Source: Chthoniobacterales bacterium (GTDB lineage: Bacteria; Verrucomicrobiota; Verrucomicrobiia; Chthoniobacterales; UBA6821). Taken from it: a DNA stretch of 44,267 nt. The notes below the pieces were generated by a model. That model ran no database searches, was not told where the DNA came from, and saw nothing but the letters and a program-made list of their open reading frames with translations. The stretch's first letter is position 1; each line of letters opens with the position of its first letter. The position numbers were made by a program, and so were the translations under genes. Below are positions 8,653 through 17,381 of this stretch, one piece after another. The stretch is taken from contig JAIEQF010000025.1 in NCBI GenBank assembly GCA_019747895.1, positions 1-44,267 on the forward strand, read 5' to 3'.

Positions 8653-9103
8653 GATGTTGAGACAGAATGTCGATAAATTCATCGGCGCTTTCTGTAGTGA
8701 GGAGCTTTTCAAAAACAGCAGGCTCTTTCAGTGAGCGAGCCAATGAGCCCAGCACCCGCAAGTATTCTTGACTTAAGGCATGTGGAATTCCGATGACAAT
8801 GATCAGACGTACGAGTTGTTCCGATTCTTTAAAAGAAATTCCTGAAATACTTCTCCCTGCTGCCATGACAAGATCTTGAACACTATTGGTTCTAATATGA
8901 TAAATGATGACGGCATTTTCTTCATCAACTTTTAAGGGAGAATTGGAAAGCGCTATCATTGCTTGAAAGAATTCACTCCAGTTAGTGACACGCCTATCTT
9001 GCTTGAGTAGTTTAATAACTTCCTCAACAGCGGCTGATTGTTCCTGATTGGTGAGCGTTAGACGAACAGAATCGGGTGAAAAAAAATAGGGGCGATGATC
9101 CAT
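8645..9103 (-). CDS. PTS EIIA type-2 domain protein (PtsN-like)
   Basis: 152 aa from ATG 9103 (a TTG at 9124 would add 7 residues). The pattern around His69 (IIYHIRTNSVQDLVMAAGRS) matches the phosphorylated-His region of EIIA fructose/nitrogen-type domains, and the flanking segments (SEFFQAMIALSNSPL, RLIIVIGIP, LARSLKEPAVFEKLL) also fit. PtsN-type proteins are usually regulatory phosphocarriers, not sugar transporters. The stop overlaps the start of the ABC ATPase gene. A perfect 16-base palindrome lies 62 bases upstream. Whether the protein is phosphorylated depends on EI and HPr genes elsewhere. Confidence 0.78.
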   Translation of the reverse strand: MDHRPYFFSPDSVRLTLTNQEQSAAVEEVIKLLKQDRRVTNWSEFFQAMIALSNSPLKVDEENAVIIYHIRTNSVQDLVMAAGRSISGISFKESEQLVRLIIVIGIPHALSQEYLRVLGSLARSLKEPAVFEKLLTTESADEFIDILSQHHE

Positions 9104-9164
9104 GGGAGTGCGTTGCTCAGACAAGTAGTCTTAAGAAGAGAATTGAAATTGTAAATGAAGTAAG

Positions 9165-9180
9165 GTTGAAACGTTTCAAC
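9165..9180. promoter_or_regulatory. Perfect 16-bp palindrome upstream of the PtsN-like gene
   Basis: GTTGAAACGTTTCAAC. The centre resembles operators of LacI/GalR-family repressors. It could equally be a hairpin fragment of the GTTGAA-rich repeat family seen at 38519, 40499 and 40623. It is in the 121-base gap upstream of the PtsN-like gene. Confidence 0.4.
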
Positions 9181-9224
9181 ACTACGTCATTGCCGCGAAG
9201 GTGGAAACAACGGGACGTTGGTAG

Positions 9225-10064
9225 TCATAAATTACTCCCTGTCCATTTTAATTTTTGGCGAAGGATCTGAGGAAAGCTGGTGTCTGGCAACATCGCCAGA
9301 GGAAGCGTTTTTTCAGAAGTGGTGATGGAAAGACGCTCTTGAGCCTCCATGAGTCGAGGTTCGCGACCATCGAGTGAAATGAAAATTTGCTGATCTCCAG
9401 GTGCCTCAATCGTGAGGTTGCTTTTATCATTAATCACCATCGAGCGGTTGCTAAAGACATGAGGACAGATCGGAGTGATGAGGAGTGTTTTGCTCTCTGG
9501 CATCATGACAGGGCCTCCTGCAGCCAGGGAATAGGCTGTCGAGCCAGTGGGCGTTGCGATGATGAGGCCATCGGCGTGGTATTCGGTGAGGGGAGTTCCA
9601 TCGATAGTGACGGAGAGGCGAATCAATTGCGAACGTTCACCGCGACTGATAACGATATCGTTCAACGCTAAGCCATGAAAACGATCATTGATCTTGAGTT
9701 CTACGAGACTGCGATGACTGAGGATGTATTCTTGATCGATGATGCATTCGAGTGCTCGCTGATATTCTTGTGCCGGCAAGCAGGTCAGAAAACCAAGAGA
9801 ACCAATGTTGAGTCCAAAAATAGGACGAAGATAAGGCCCAGAATGATGCATGGCGCGTAAGATGCTTCCATCTCCTCCCATCACAAGAAGCAGATCAACT
9901 TTTTCTGCAAGCATTTCTTCATTGAGGGGGGACTGTTCTTGGATCAGAGCCGCCGTGGCCCGTTCCATGAGAAAAGGAACATGGCGTGCGTGAAGCTCGG
10001 CGACAATCGTTTTGACAACGGAAGCAGCGCCGGGTTTTTGGGTATGGGCTATGAGGCCAATCAT
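9225..10064 (-). CDS. nadK: NAD kinase
   Basis: 279 aa from ATG 10064. It phosphorylates NAD to NADP in the cytoplasm. Diagnostic motifs: GGDG at 63-66 (catalytic Asp), LNIGSLGFLT at about 85-94, NDIV at 135-138, and DGLIIATPTGSTAYSLAAGGP starting at about 165. A longer frame upstream crosses a heptamer array (family A3), so the ATG just after the array is preferred; it also gives the normal family N-terminus (MIGLIAHTQKP). tlyA lies immediately upstream on the same strand; nadK and tlyA are neighbours in many bacteria, consistent with an operon. Confidence 0.95.
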   Translation of the reverse strand: MIGLIAHTQKPGAASVVKTIVAELHARHVPFLMERATAALIQEQSPLNEEMLAEKVDLLLVMGGDGSILRAMHHSGPYLRPIFGLNIGSLGFLTCLPAQEYQRALECIIDQEYILSHRSLVELKINDRFHGLALNDIVISRGERSQLIRLSVTIDGTPLTEYHADGLIIATPTGSTAYSLAAGGPVMMPESKTLLITPICPHVFSNRSMVINDKSNLTIEAPGDQQIFISLDGREPRLMEAQERLSITTSEKTLPLAMLPDTSFPQILRQKLKWTGSNL

Positions 10065-10070
10065 AGGTAG

Positions 10071-10102
10071 CAGGTTACAGGTTGCAGGTTGCAGGTTACA
10101 GG
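10071..10102. repeat. Heptamer array A3 upstream of nadK
   Basis: CAGGTTA and CAGGTTG units, four and a half in all, beginning 6 bases upstream of the nadK start and reading as CCTGTAA/CCTGCAA on the gene's coding strand. Confidence 0.9.
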
Positions 10103-10137
10103 AAAAAATGATGCCTTCCTGTTTGCTATAACCTTGT

Positions 10138-10869
10138 TTAAGGTCGCAATAAAGCCAGGAATTCAATGTTTCCGGTCATGCCGGGGAGCGTTGACTCCAT
10201 GACATTCTCAAAACGGTGACCAGCTTGTTCAACCCACTCTTGAATCGAGGTAACCGCTTTTTGACGTGCTTCAGCGTCGCGAACGATGCCGCCATGACCG
10301 ACTTCTTTTTTTGAAAGTTCAAATTGAGGTTTAATTAAAACGATCATGCATCCTGTTGGCTTCACAAGTTGAAAAGCAGCTGGCAGCACGCGGGTCAGCG
10401 AGATGAAACTCAGGTCTGCAACAATGAGGTCAAATTGATTTTCAAAATCAGGAGCCTCCAAATAACGTGCGTTGACTCCCTCGTGTACAATCACGCGAGG
10501 ATCTTGTCGCAGCGACCAAGCGAGTTGTCCTTTCCCAACATCAACAGCCGTGACCTGCTTAGCTCCATGTTGCAAGAGGCAATCGGTGAATCCTCCTGTT
10601 GAAGAACCGAGATCGAGGCATTCCCAATCGGTAGGATTGATTTCAAATTGTTGCAATGCGCCTTCTAATTTGTGACCGCCGCGGCCGACGTAGCGATCTT
10701 GCTGGGTGATTTCAATCTTGCAGGTGGGAGCGGTTTTCGTTCCAGCCTTGCTCGCAACCTGTCCGTTAACAAGAACACGACCCGCCAAGATGGAACGTTG
10801 CGCTTTTTCTCGCGAATCAAAAAATCCCTGCTCGTGGAGGAGCTGATCAAGACGTAAGGAAGATTTCAC
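10138..10869 (-). CDS. tlyA: TlyA-family rRNA 2'-O-methyltransferase (hemolysin A family)
   Basis: 243 aa. S4 RNA-binding domain at about 4-60, then an FtsJ-like methyltransferase domain. SAM-binding motif LDLGSSTGGFTDC at 85-97; residues fitting the catalytic Lys-Asp-Lys set are K67 (GRGGHK), D152 (ADLSF) and K180 (IKPQFE). TlyA proteins methylate 16S and/or 23S rRNA. The start is GTG at 10869, and the surrounding sequence (CATCCCTGTGAAAT on the coding strand) is a half-copy of repeat G1, so the repeat supplies the start codon. Downstream is nadK. Confidence 0.92.
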   Translation of the reverse strand: MKSSLRLDQLLHEQGFFDSREKAQRSILAGRVLVNGQVASKAGTKTAPTCKIEITQQDRYVGRGGHKLEGALQQFEINPTDWECLDLGSSTGGFTDCLLQHGAKQVTAVDVGKGQLAWSLRQDPRVIVHEGVNARYLEAPDFENQFDLIVADLSFISLTRVLPAAFQLVKPTGCMIVLIKPQFELSKKEVGHGGIVRDAEARQKAVTSIQEWVEQAGHRFENVMESTLPGMTGNIEFLALLRP

Positions 10870-10886
10870 AGGGATGGAAGAGAATG
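10863..10886. repeat. Half-copy of repeat G at the tlyA start
   Basis: TTTCACAGGGATGGAAG matches the outer arm of G1 at 7685 and has no matching inverted partner nearby. It contains the tlyA GTG start codon. Confidence 0.65.
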
Positions 10887-10925
10887 GAATAAAAAGAAAT
10901 TGGCCATAAAGAAATCAAAGAATTT

Positions 10926-11014
10926 AATAGCCACAAAAGAACACAAAGAACACAAAAGAAAAATTATCTTTTCTTCAAAATTCTTTGTGATCTTTGTGTT
11001 CTTTTGTGGCTATT
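10926..11014. repeat. Palindromic repeat B1 (AATAGCCACAAAAG type)
   Basis: Left arm 10926-10960 and right arm 10981-11014 are near-perfect reverse complements. Related copies are B2 (13086-13174) and B3 (23261-23347). The right arm contains the stop codon of the HAD phosphatase gene. Confidence 0.9.
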
Positions 11015-11657
11015 CCTCTTTCTTTAATTTGAAAGCAAGCAGCTGCTCCGGATGATCAAAAAGAAATTCCGGATTCATCGAGCGGAGGACTTCAGCTGAG
11101 TTATAGCCCCAAGTCACCGCTGCTATGCGGATTGCGGTTGAATGGGAGGCCTCGATGTCACGAGTTTCATCGCCAATGTAGATGAGGTCTTCCGGCTGGA
11201 GGTGATGTTCCTTCATGATGCGCCGGATCTCACGACTTTTTCCAAAAAGTTTGGAGGAGCTCCGTAGGAATTCAAAGCAAGTGATCTGATGATGTTTTAA
11301 AAAAGCGCTGACATTGGCTTCTGAGTTGGAAGTCAAGATGCCAAGGCGAAAGCCTCGCTCATGGAGTTGCTGTAAGATTTCAGGAACATTAAGGATCGGT
11401 TCGACTTGATGGATCCGTTCATGAAATTTTACTAACCCGCGACGTGCGATCTTTGGGACTCGCCAACGGCGGATGCCTAAATGGCGAATGAGTTTTTGCG
11501 TCGTCATGTTGCGCGCTTCAGGAAGTTCTTCCTCGGGAAGCGAGCGAAAACGAAACTCTTCAGAGAGCTCATTCAAAATACGAAGAGCCATCGTCCTCGT
11601 ATCAGCGACAGTACCATCAAAATCAAAAAGGAGGACTTTGGCAGAGGAAGAGATCAC
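11010..11657 (-). CDS. HAD-superfamily phosphatase (phosphoglycolate phosphatase-like)
   Basis: 215 aa. Motif I FDFDGTVADT at 11-20 gives nucleophile Asp12 and Asp14; motif II is LGILTSNS; motif III Lys lies in the KLFGKSREI region; motif IV GDETRDIEAS binds Mg2+. The helical cap between motifs I and II fits the Gph subfamily. Substrate cannot be assigned from sequence. The start is GTG at 11657 (MISSSAKVLL). The last codons run into repeat B1, and the TAG stop is part of the B1 arm. It follows the small ORF at 11675 by 17 bases on the same strand. Confidence 0.85.
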   Translation of the reverse strand: MISSSAKVLLFDFDGTVADTRTMALRILNELSEEFRFRSLPEEELPEARNMTTQKLIRHLGIRRWRVPKIARRGLVKFHERIHQVEPILNVPEILQQLHERGFRLGILTSNSEANVSAFLKHHQITCFEFLRSSSKLFGKSREIRRIMKEHHLQPEDLIYIGDETRDIEASHSTAIRIAAVTWGYNSAEVLRSMNPEFLFDHPEQLLAFKLKKEE

Positions 11658-11674
11658 AAAATGGTGTTGGAAGT

Positions 11675-11860
11675 TTAGGACGAAGAAGAAGTCCCACTAT
11701 TGTTATTTGAAAACATAAAATCAAAAGAAGGAAATGGTTTGATGTCACTTCCCATGGGAATAGGAGCTATAGCTCCTGTTAGTCCAGGAGAGGAAATGTT
11801 GCTAGGAGCTGGCGGAGTCGTTGGGAGGTTGAGCTCAATGTGGGTGGAGGAGGTTTCCAT
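11675..11860 (-). CDS. Small hypothetical Pro/Ser-rich protein, 61 aa
   Basis: The frame starts at ATG 11860, 7 bases after a heptamer array (A'), and ends 17 bases before the HAD gene. The product is Pro, Ser and Asn-rich, with no charged core, no signal peptide and a Ser-run C-terminus (NNNSGTSSSS). I do not recognise it. It could be a short real gene or a chance frame; spacing between its neighbours and the start context are the only support. Confidence 0.35.
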   Translation of the reverse strand: METSSTHIELNLPTTPPAPSNISSPGLTGAIAPIPMGSDIKPFPSFDFMFSNNNSGTSSSS

Positions 11861-11867
11861 GGCGAAT

Positions 11868-12008
11868 AGGTAACGAGTAACGGGTAACGGGTAACGAGTC
11901 AAAGTTAGTTGCTTGCGGCAAATTCATAAAAAATGACGGTAGCACAACGCGATAGTTTTACCAGTTTGATGAAACTCATCTGTTAACATTTACTCGTTAC
12001 TCGTTACT
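11868..12008. repeat. Heptamer arrays A' in inverted pair (GTAACGG/GTAACGA)
   Basis: GTAACGA/GTAACGG units at 11868-11899 and the inverted TACTCGT/TACTCGT units at 11991-12008, with about 90 bases between. The second array encodes the last residues and the stop of the aldo/keto reductase; the first lies just upstream of the small ORF's start. Confidence 0.8.
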
Positions 12009-13037
12009 TTTTATTGGCCAATCCATGATCCCTTTAAATTTGCCTTCTTCAGGTTCCATGCCAAAGTTGCCAGCGACAAGTTCAGCAATGCGCTGCATCT
12101 CTTCGTTGGTCAACGTTGGCGTCTCGGAAGTCGCAGCAAATTCACGAAGTTGTTCTTCGTTGTAAATGTTAGGAAGAACAGTGGCCACGCGAGGATCGTG
12201 CAAGAGCCATTGCAGGGCGGCTTGGCCGAGCGTCCGATTTTTGTTTTCTAAGAAACGAAGTTGGTCGATTTTCTTAACACCATTTAAGAGCCAGCTGCGA
12301 GGACGGTGATTGCGGTGGTCGTTCGGTGGAAAGACGGTTTCGGCTGTATATTTTCCTTCCAGCATTCCTGAAGAGTGAGGGACCCTGATAAAAAATTTCG
12401 TTTTTGCCTGGCACTCCTCCGCAATACGATGAAGCGCTTTGCCTGGATGTTGTTCGAGCAAGTTATAGATGTGTTGCAAGACATCGGGTTGGCGTTTTTC
12501 AATCGCGGCTCCACCTTCGCCGAGCCAGCCGATGGCAGGTCCGAGGGCAACACCATCGTGGAGGATTTTTCCTTCAGCGCGAAGTGCTTCGAGGACTTCC
12601 CAAAGATCATCCTGCATCACTTGTTCGATGTGAATGTTGTGCAATTGTAAAACATCGATGTGATCGGTCTGGAGACGCTTCAGAGCGGCCTCCGTCGCTT
12701 GTCGGATGGAATCGGGACGAAAATCCTGCGGGATTTCGCGTTGACCACGACGCTCATTACCGTGGTTGATAAAATCATAACCAACTTTTGTTGCGATGAC
12801 GATGCGCTCGCGTTCGCCAACACTCGTGAATGCTTTGGCTATGAGTTCTTCACTGCGACCATTGCCGTAAGTGTCTGCTGCATCAAAAAGCGTAATGCCC
12901 AGATCCGCGCCCAAACGCATCAAACGAACAGCTTCGTCATCGGTGAAGGTTCCCCACCAGCCAGTGGAGAGGGTCCAGAGACCAAAACCAATTTCACTAA
13001 TTTTCAAATTAGAACCAGGGAGTGTGCGGTATTTCAT
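11997..13037 (-). CDS. Aldo/keto reductase
   Basis: 346 aa from ATG 13037. NADPH-dependent oxidoreductase with a TIM barrel; the catalytic tetrad is visible as Asp52 and Tyr57 (FDAADTYGNG), Lys84 (ATKVGYDF) and His133 (VLQLHN). It begins MKYRTLPGSNLKISEIGFG, the normal family N-terminus; a longer upstream frame is only translation of repeat B2. The C-terminal MDWPIKSNE ends in a heptamer array that supplies the stop codon. It is divergent from the glucosidase gene. Substrate is unknown. Confidence 0.9.
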   Translation of the reverse strand: MKYRTLPGSNLKISEIGFGLWTLSTGWWGTFTDDEAVRLMRLGADLGITLFDAADTYGNGRSEELIAKAFTSVGERERIVIATKVGYDFINHGNERRGQREIPQDFRPDSIRQATEAALKRLQTDHIDVLQLHNIHIEQVMQDDLWEVLEALRAEGKILHDGVALGPAIGWLGEGGAAIEKRQPDVLQHIYNLLEQHPGKALHRIAEECQAKTKFFIRVPHSSGMLEGKYTAETVFPPNDHRNHRPRSWLLNGVKKIDQLRFLENKNRTLGQAALQWLLHDPRVATVLPNIYNEEQLREFAATSETPTLTNEEMQRIAELVAGNFGMEPEEGKFKGIMDWPIKSNE

Positions 13038-13047
13038 AAGGAATGAT

Positions 13048-13213
13048 TTAACCACAAAGAAATCAAAAATTAAAAAGAAAAAAGAAATAGCCACAAAAGA
13101 ACACAAAGAAAACAAAAGAAAAAGCATCTTCTCTTCAAAATTCTTTGTGTTCTTTGTGTTCTTTTGTGGCTATTCTCTTCTTTGTCTTTCTTTATTGCAT
13201 TCTTTGCGGTTAA
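13048..13213. repeat. Nested palindrome B2 between divergent genes
   Basis: Inner arms (AATAGCCACAAAAGAACAC at 13086 onward; its inverse ending at 13174) match family B. An outer pair, TTAACCACAAAGAA at 13048 and TTCTTTGCGGTTAA ending at 13213, extends the palindrome. The whole lies in the promoter region shared by the aldo/keto reductase and GH63-like genes. Confidence 0.85.
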
Positions 13214-13224
13214 TTCTTTTTGCT

Positions 13225-15954
13225 ATGTCTGAAAACCAAGCAGCACTCAATCCAGAATTGCAGCGCATGAAAATGCGCGATGAAAGAAAAGAACACTGGA
13301 GTTTGTGGGGAACTTATTTGAGCGATCGGCAATGGGGGACGGTGCGTGAGGACTATTCTGCAGATGGTGATGCCTGGAACTATTTTCCATTCGAGCATTC
13401 TCGTTCTCGTGCTTATCGCTGGGGTGAAGATGGATTGCTAGGATTTACCGATCGAGATAATCAAGTCTGCTTCGCGCCCACATTTTGGAATGGAAAGGAT
13501 GAGATCCTCAAGGAACGCCCTTTCGGCCTCTCCAATCCTCAAGGAAATCACGGAGAAGATCTCAAAGAATATTATTATTTTCTCGAAAATACGCCGACCG
13601 GCAGTTTGATGCGAGCGCTGTACAAATATCCTCAAGCAGCCTTTCCTTACAAACAACTCATTGAAGAAAATGGGCTGCGTTCGAAAAATGATCCTGAGTA
13701 TGAATTGGTCGATACCGGTATTTTTAATGAAGGACGCTATTTTGATATTCTTGTCGATTACGCCAAAAACGACACCGATGACATTTGCATTCGTATTCAG
13801 GCTACGAATCGAGGTCCCGAGGCAGCGCCACTTTATATTTTGCCGACCATTTGGTTTCGCAACACATGGTCTTGGGGGGAGGGTGATCTTTCGAAGCCCG
13901 AGATGCATTTAACATCGAATGCTGAGAGTATCATTCTTCAACCGGCCAAGCTCTCCGTCCCCAACAAAGATCAAGAGATTGCCCATCCGTGGGAATTACC
14001 GGAATATAAATTATTTTTTGAGCAACCTACAGAAATCTTATTTACAGAAAATGAGACAAATGATGAAAAGATTTTTAAATCTAAAAATCCTGCGCTTTAT
14101 GTCAAAGACGCTTTTCATGAATATCTGATTCAAGGACGCAAAGAGGCTGTTAATCCGGAAAAAAAAGGAACAAAAGCAGCCCCTGTCTATTTTAAAAATG
14201 TAGCGCCTGGAGAGACATGGAGTGTGCGTCTTAGGTTGGTCTCCTCTAAAAAATTAGAACCGAACTCTACGCCCTCTTCAAAGCTTCTTGGCACTGTGAT
14301 CGATGAAGTGATTCTCCGTCGCGAAGAGGAATGTAAAAAATATTACGAACAACTAAATCCTAACATCGATCCAGATTCTGCTCTCATTCAACGGCGCGCT
14401 TTTGCAGGACTTTTTTGGTGCAAAAAGTTTTATTACTATCCCGTGATCACTTGGCTGCGAGGAGATCCCACTATGCCGCCGCCTCCGCCAGAGCGTTGGA
14501 AAGGCCGTAATATTACCTGGCAAGAGATGCATGCTCACGATTTGATCTTGATGCCTGACTCTTGGGAATATCCTTACTTTTGTAGTTGGGACTTAATGTT
14601 TCAATCACTCGCTCTTGCTGTTGTTGATCCAGCTGCTGCCAAACGACAAAACTTATTGCTCCGCGGCGAACGTTATACTTCTCCTGGGGCTCAAGCGCCT
14701 TCTTACGAGTGGTCACTTTCTGATGCAACGCCTCCCATCGATGCATGGGCCGCCTGGAGAATTTATTCTATCGAGCGAGCAAAGACCGGAAAGGGCGATC
14801 ACGCCTACCTTCGCGAATCATTTAACAAATTGCTCCTGACTTATTCTTGGTGGTGTAATCGCGTTGATAGTCGCGGAGATGATGTTTTTGCCGGGGGGTT
14901 TTTAGGGCTCGATAACATTAGCATTTTTGATCGGCGCTATGATCTTCCTGATGGCAGCAAGATCATGCAAAGTGATGGAACTGCCTGGATGTCGATGTTT
15001 GCTTTGAACATGCTCAACATTGCGATCGAATTGGCAAAGACCGATCCAGAGTACGAGCGTGTCGCCAATAAATTTTTAAGTGACTTTGTTTACCTTGCTG
15101 CAGCCTTGAATAATAAAGGTCCTGATGGCTTCACTCTTTGGGATCATGAAGATGGATTTTATTATGATGTCATTAAGCGACCTGATGGCTCTTCAGCTCA
15201 TTTAAAAGTTCGTTCGGTAGTCGGTCTGACGCCTCTTTTTGCTGTAGAGAGTTTTGATGCAGCGACCGTGGATAATTTCAAATCCTTGCTCAAGCGATTT
15301 GATTGGTTTCGTCATCATCGTCCTGAATTGATGTTTCAATTGCAGCATGTCCAAGAAGTCATTGAGGGCCGTCGTCTGGTTTCTTTGGTACCACCAGACC
15401 GACTTAAAAGAATTTGCAAACGTCTCTTTGATGAAAACGAATTTCTTTCACCACATGGAATCAGAGCTCTTTCAAAATATTATTTGGATCATCCCTACAC
15501 CTTCACCGAAGGGGAGACCAGTGCGACTATTACTTATTCGCCAGCAGAAAGCCCTTCCGGGATGTTTGGGGGAAATTCCAATTGGCGTGGGCCTGTTTGG
15601 ATGCCGATGAATTTTCTTATTATCGAAGCGCTCCAGAAATTTGGTTTTTATTATGGAGATAAATTGAAAATCGAATTTCCAACAGGAAGCGGTGTCATGA
15701 TGAATCTTTGGGACATCTCGCTAGAATTGGAACGGCGTGTCGTGAGTCTTTTTGTTAAAGATAAAAAAGGCCGGCGACCTTTTAATGGTGATGTTGACCT
15801 TTTTCAAAATGATCCTCATTGGAAAGATGAAATTCTCTTTTATGAATATTTTCATGGAGACACCGGCGCTGGTTTGGGAGCAAGTCATCAGACAGGCTGG
15901 ACGGCACTTGTGGCGAAGTTAATTCACCAGTTGTCTTCGTTTGAGCAGCTCTAG
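13225..15954 (+). CDS. GH63-like (MGH1-type) glucosidase
   Basis: 909 aa from ATG 13225. The N-terminal third is a beta-rich domain (LWGTYLSDRQWGTVREDYS, HSRSRAYRWGEDG); the C-terminal two thirds form an (alpha/alpha)6-type catalytic domain with motifs seen in bacterial GH63/GH37-like enzymes: FCSWDLMFQSLALAVVDP (candidate acid Asp), YEWSLSDATPPIDAWA, and GNSNWRGPVWMPMNF. Such enzymes hydrolyse alpha-glucosides; the natural substrate here is unknown. No signal peptide is seen at this start, so it is probably cytoplasmic. A longer upstream frame reads through repeat B2 and the divergent gene and is not credible. The TAG stop lies in the left arm of repeat C1. Confidence 0.82.
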   Translation: MSENQAALNPELQRMKMRDERKEHWSLWGTYLSDRQWGTVREDYSADGDAWNYFPFEHSRSRAYRWGEDGLLGFTDRDNQVCFAPTFWNGKDEILKERPFGLSNPQGNHGEDLKEYYYFLENTPTGSLMRALYKYPQAAFPYKQLIEENGLRSKNDPEYELVDTGIFNEGRYFDILVDYAKNDTDDICIRIQATNRGPEAAPLYILPTIWFRNTWSWGEGDLSKPEMHLTSNAESIILQPAKLSVPNKDQEIAHPWELPEYKLFFEQPTEILFTENETNDEKIFKSKNPALYVKDAFHEYLIQGRKEAVNPEKKGTKAAPVYFKNVAPGETWSVRLRLVSSKKLEPNSTPSSKLLGTVIDEVILRREEECKKYYEQLNPNIDPDSALIQRRAFAGLFWCKKFYYYPVITWLRGDPTMPPPPPERWKGRNITWQEMHAHDLILMPDSWEYPYFCSWDLMFQSLALAVVDPAAAKRQNLLLRGERYTSPGAQAPSYEWSLSDATPPIDAWAAWRIYSIERAKTGKGDHAYLRESFNKLLLTYSWWCNRVDSRGDDVFAGGFLGLDNISIFDRRYDLPDGSKIMQSDGTAWMSMFALNMLNIAIELAKTDPEYERVANKFLSDFVYLAAALNNKGPDGFTLWDHEDGFYYDVIKRPDGSSAHLKVRSVVGLTPLFAVESFDAATVDNFKSLLKRFDWFRHHRPELMFQLQHVQEVIEGRRLVSLVPPDRLKRICKRLFDENEFLSPHGIRALSKYYLDHPYTFTEGETSATITYSPAESPSGMFGGNSNWRGPVWMPMNFLIIEALQKFGFYYGDKLKIEFPTGSGVMMNLWDISLELERRVVSLFVKDKKGRRPFNGDVDLFQNDPHWKDEILFYEYFHGDTGAGLGASHQTGWTALVAKLIHQLSSFEQL

Positions 15955-16094
15955 TGCATTGTAAATTCTACTATTGCGGCGAAGAGCTGCGTTGCGCCGG
16001 TGCTCAACTCGTCGAGTATGTTCATATACACTCCTCGTCTGTGCGCCGTCGCGCCTTGCTCTTCATCCGCACTAGCGAATTTCCAACGCACTAG
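15951..16094. repeat. Palindromic repeat C1 with copy-specific arms
   Basis: Arms 15951-15968 and 16077-16094 (18 bases, beginning CTAGTGC) match at 16 of 18 as reverse complements. The 108-base core (15969-16076; contains GCGCCGGTGCTC and CATATACACTCCTCG) is shared with C2, C3 and C4, but the arms are not. Confidence 0.88.
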
Positions 16095-16122
16095 CTTAAT
16101 GAAAAAAGTAAAACTATAAGCA

Positions 16123-17325
16123 CTAGTGCTTCTTCTCAATATTCGGCAAAAAGCCTGTCAGCAAGCCGAGAAAGGGGAGGAAGGCGCAGACTTTAAAAAC
16201 GAACTCAATGCTTGTCTTGTCAGCAAGAGCTCCTAGAAGAACGGAACCGAGGCCTGCCATTCCAAAAGCAAGGCCGAAGAAGAGGCCTGAGATTAAGCCT
16301 ACATTTCCTGGTAGCAATTCTTGAGCATAGACGAGGATGGCTGAAAAGGCAGAGGAAATGATGAGACCAATAAAGACAACTAAGACGCCAATCCAGAAGA
16401 GGTTTGCATACGGAAGAAAAATAGAGAAGGGGGTAGCGCCAAGAATGGAGATCCAAATAATTTTTTTACGACCATAACGATCTCCGAGAGGGCCGCCAAT
16501 GATGGTTCCCACGGCCGTTGCAAAGAGGAACAGAAAAAGAAAATATTGAGCGTGAGGAATGGAGAGGTGAAATTTTTTGATCAGAAAGAAAGTGAAATAG
16601 CTGATCATGCTCGACATGTAGAAGAACTTCGAAAAGACAAGAACGATTAAGATGGTGAGGGCCATGGCAATTTTGGCTCGTGGCAATCGACTGTAATGTG
16701 ATTTAGCCGCAGCCTTGCTAGGAAGGCGATGAATGTTTTGGATAAACCAAAAACCGATTCGTGTGAGGATGATGATTCCCATGAAAGCAAAAGCTCCAAA
16801 CCAAACGAGCTTAGGGCGTCCATAGGGAACGATGAACAAAGCTGCAAACAAAGGTCCGAGCGAGGTTCCCATGTTTCCTCCGACTTGAAAAAGCGATTGG
16901 GCCAGTCCATGATTGCCTCCCGAAGCCATGTGAGCAATGCGAGATGCTTCTGGATGAAAGATCGCTGCGCCTGCTCCAATAAGGCCTGCCGCCAGCAGGA
17001 CATAATAGAAATGTCCTGCAAGAGCCATCAGGACAATTCCGCTGAATGAAAGTACCATTCCTGCAGCCAAGGCAAATGGTTTTGGATAACGATCGGTATA
17101 AAGTCCGATAAAGGGTTGCAGCACGGAGCCTGTGAACTGGCTTGCGAGTGTGATCAATCCAATTTGAAAAAAAGTAAGGTGAAAAGAACCTTTTAAAAGC
17201 GGATAAATGGCAGGAACTAACGATTGCGTGACGTCATTCAGCAGGTGGCAAAAGCTGAGTGTGAGGAGAACAACAATAACAGTCTGATGAGATTGTTGGG
17301 GATGAGTCTCAGTCGGGGTCTTCAC
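16123..17325 (-). CDS. MFS transporter, fosmidomycin-resistance (Fsr) type
   Basis: 400 aa with twelve predicted membrane segments. The N-terminal pattern SFCHLLNDVTQSLVPAIYPLLK, the loop LYTDRYPKPFALAAGM and GAGAAIFHPEASRIAH are typical of the Fsr group of drug/proton antiporters. The real substrate is unknown. Start is GTG at 17325. It lies 56 bases downstream of the Asp-box protein gene on the same strand, with no obvious functional link. Repeat C1 separates it from the convergent glucosidase gene. Confidence 0.88.
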   Translation of the reverse strand: MKTPTETHPQQSHQTVIVVLLTLSFCHLLNDVTQSLVPAIYPLLKGSFHLTFFQIGLITLASQFTGSVLQPFIGLYTDRYPKPFALAAGMVLSFSGIVLMALAGHFYYVLLAAGLIGAGAAIFHPEASRIAHMASGGNHGLAQSLFQVGGNMGTSLGPLFAALFIVPYGRPKLVWFGAFAFMGIIILTRIGFWFIQNIHRLPSKAAAKSHYSRLPRAKIAMALTILIVLVFSKFFYMSSMISYFTFFLIKKFHLSIPHAQYFLFLFLFATAVGTIIGGPLGDRYGRKKIIWISILGATPFSIFLPYANLFWIGVLVVFIGLIISSAFSAILVYAQELLPGNVGLISGLFFGLAFGMAGLGSVLLGALADKTSIEFVFKVCAFLPFLGLLTGFLPNIEKKH

Positions 17326-17381
17326 GTCATTTGACTATAATACATCAATCAAGAACGGTCAAAGGTTGGATAAGTAAAAGT

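Noticed and set aside
10064-10166. Longer nadK start
   Set aside because: The extension is a translation of heptamer array A3 and the region before tlyA's end.
12871-13224. N-terminal extension of the GH63-like gene
   Set aside because: It would read antisense to the aldo/keto reductase and through palindrome B2; the conserved protein starts at 13225.
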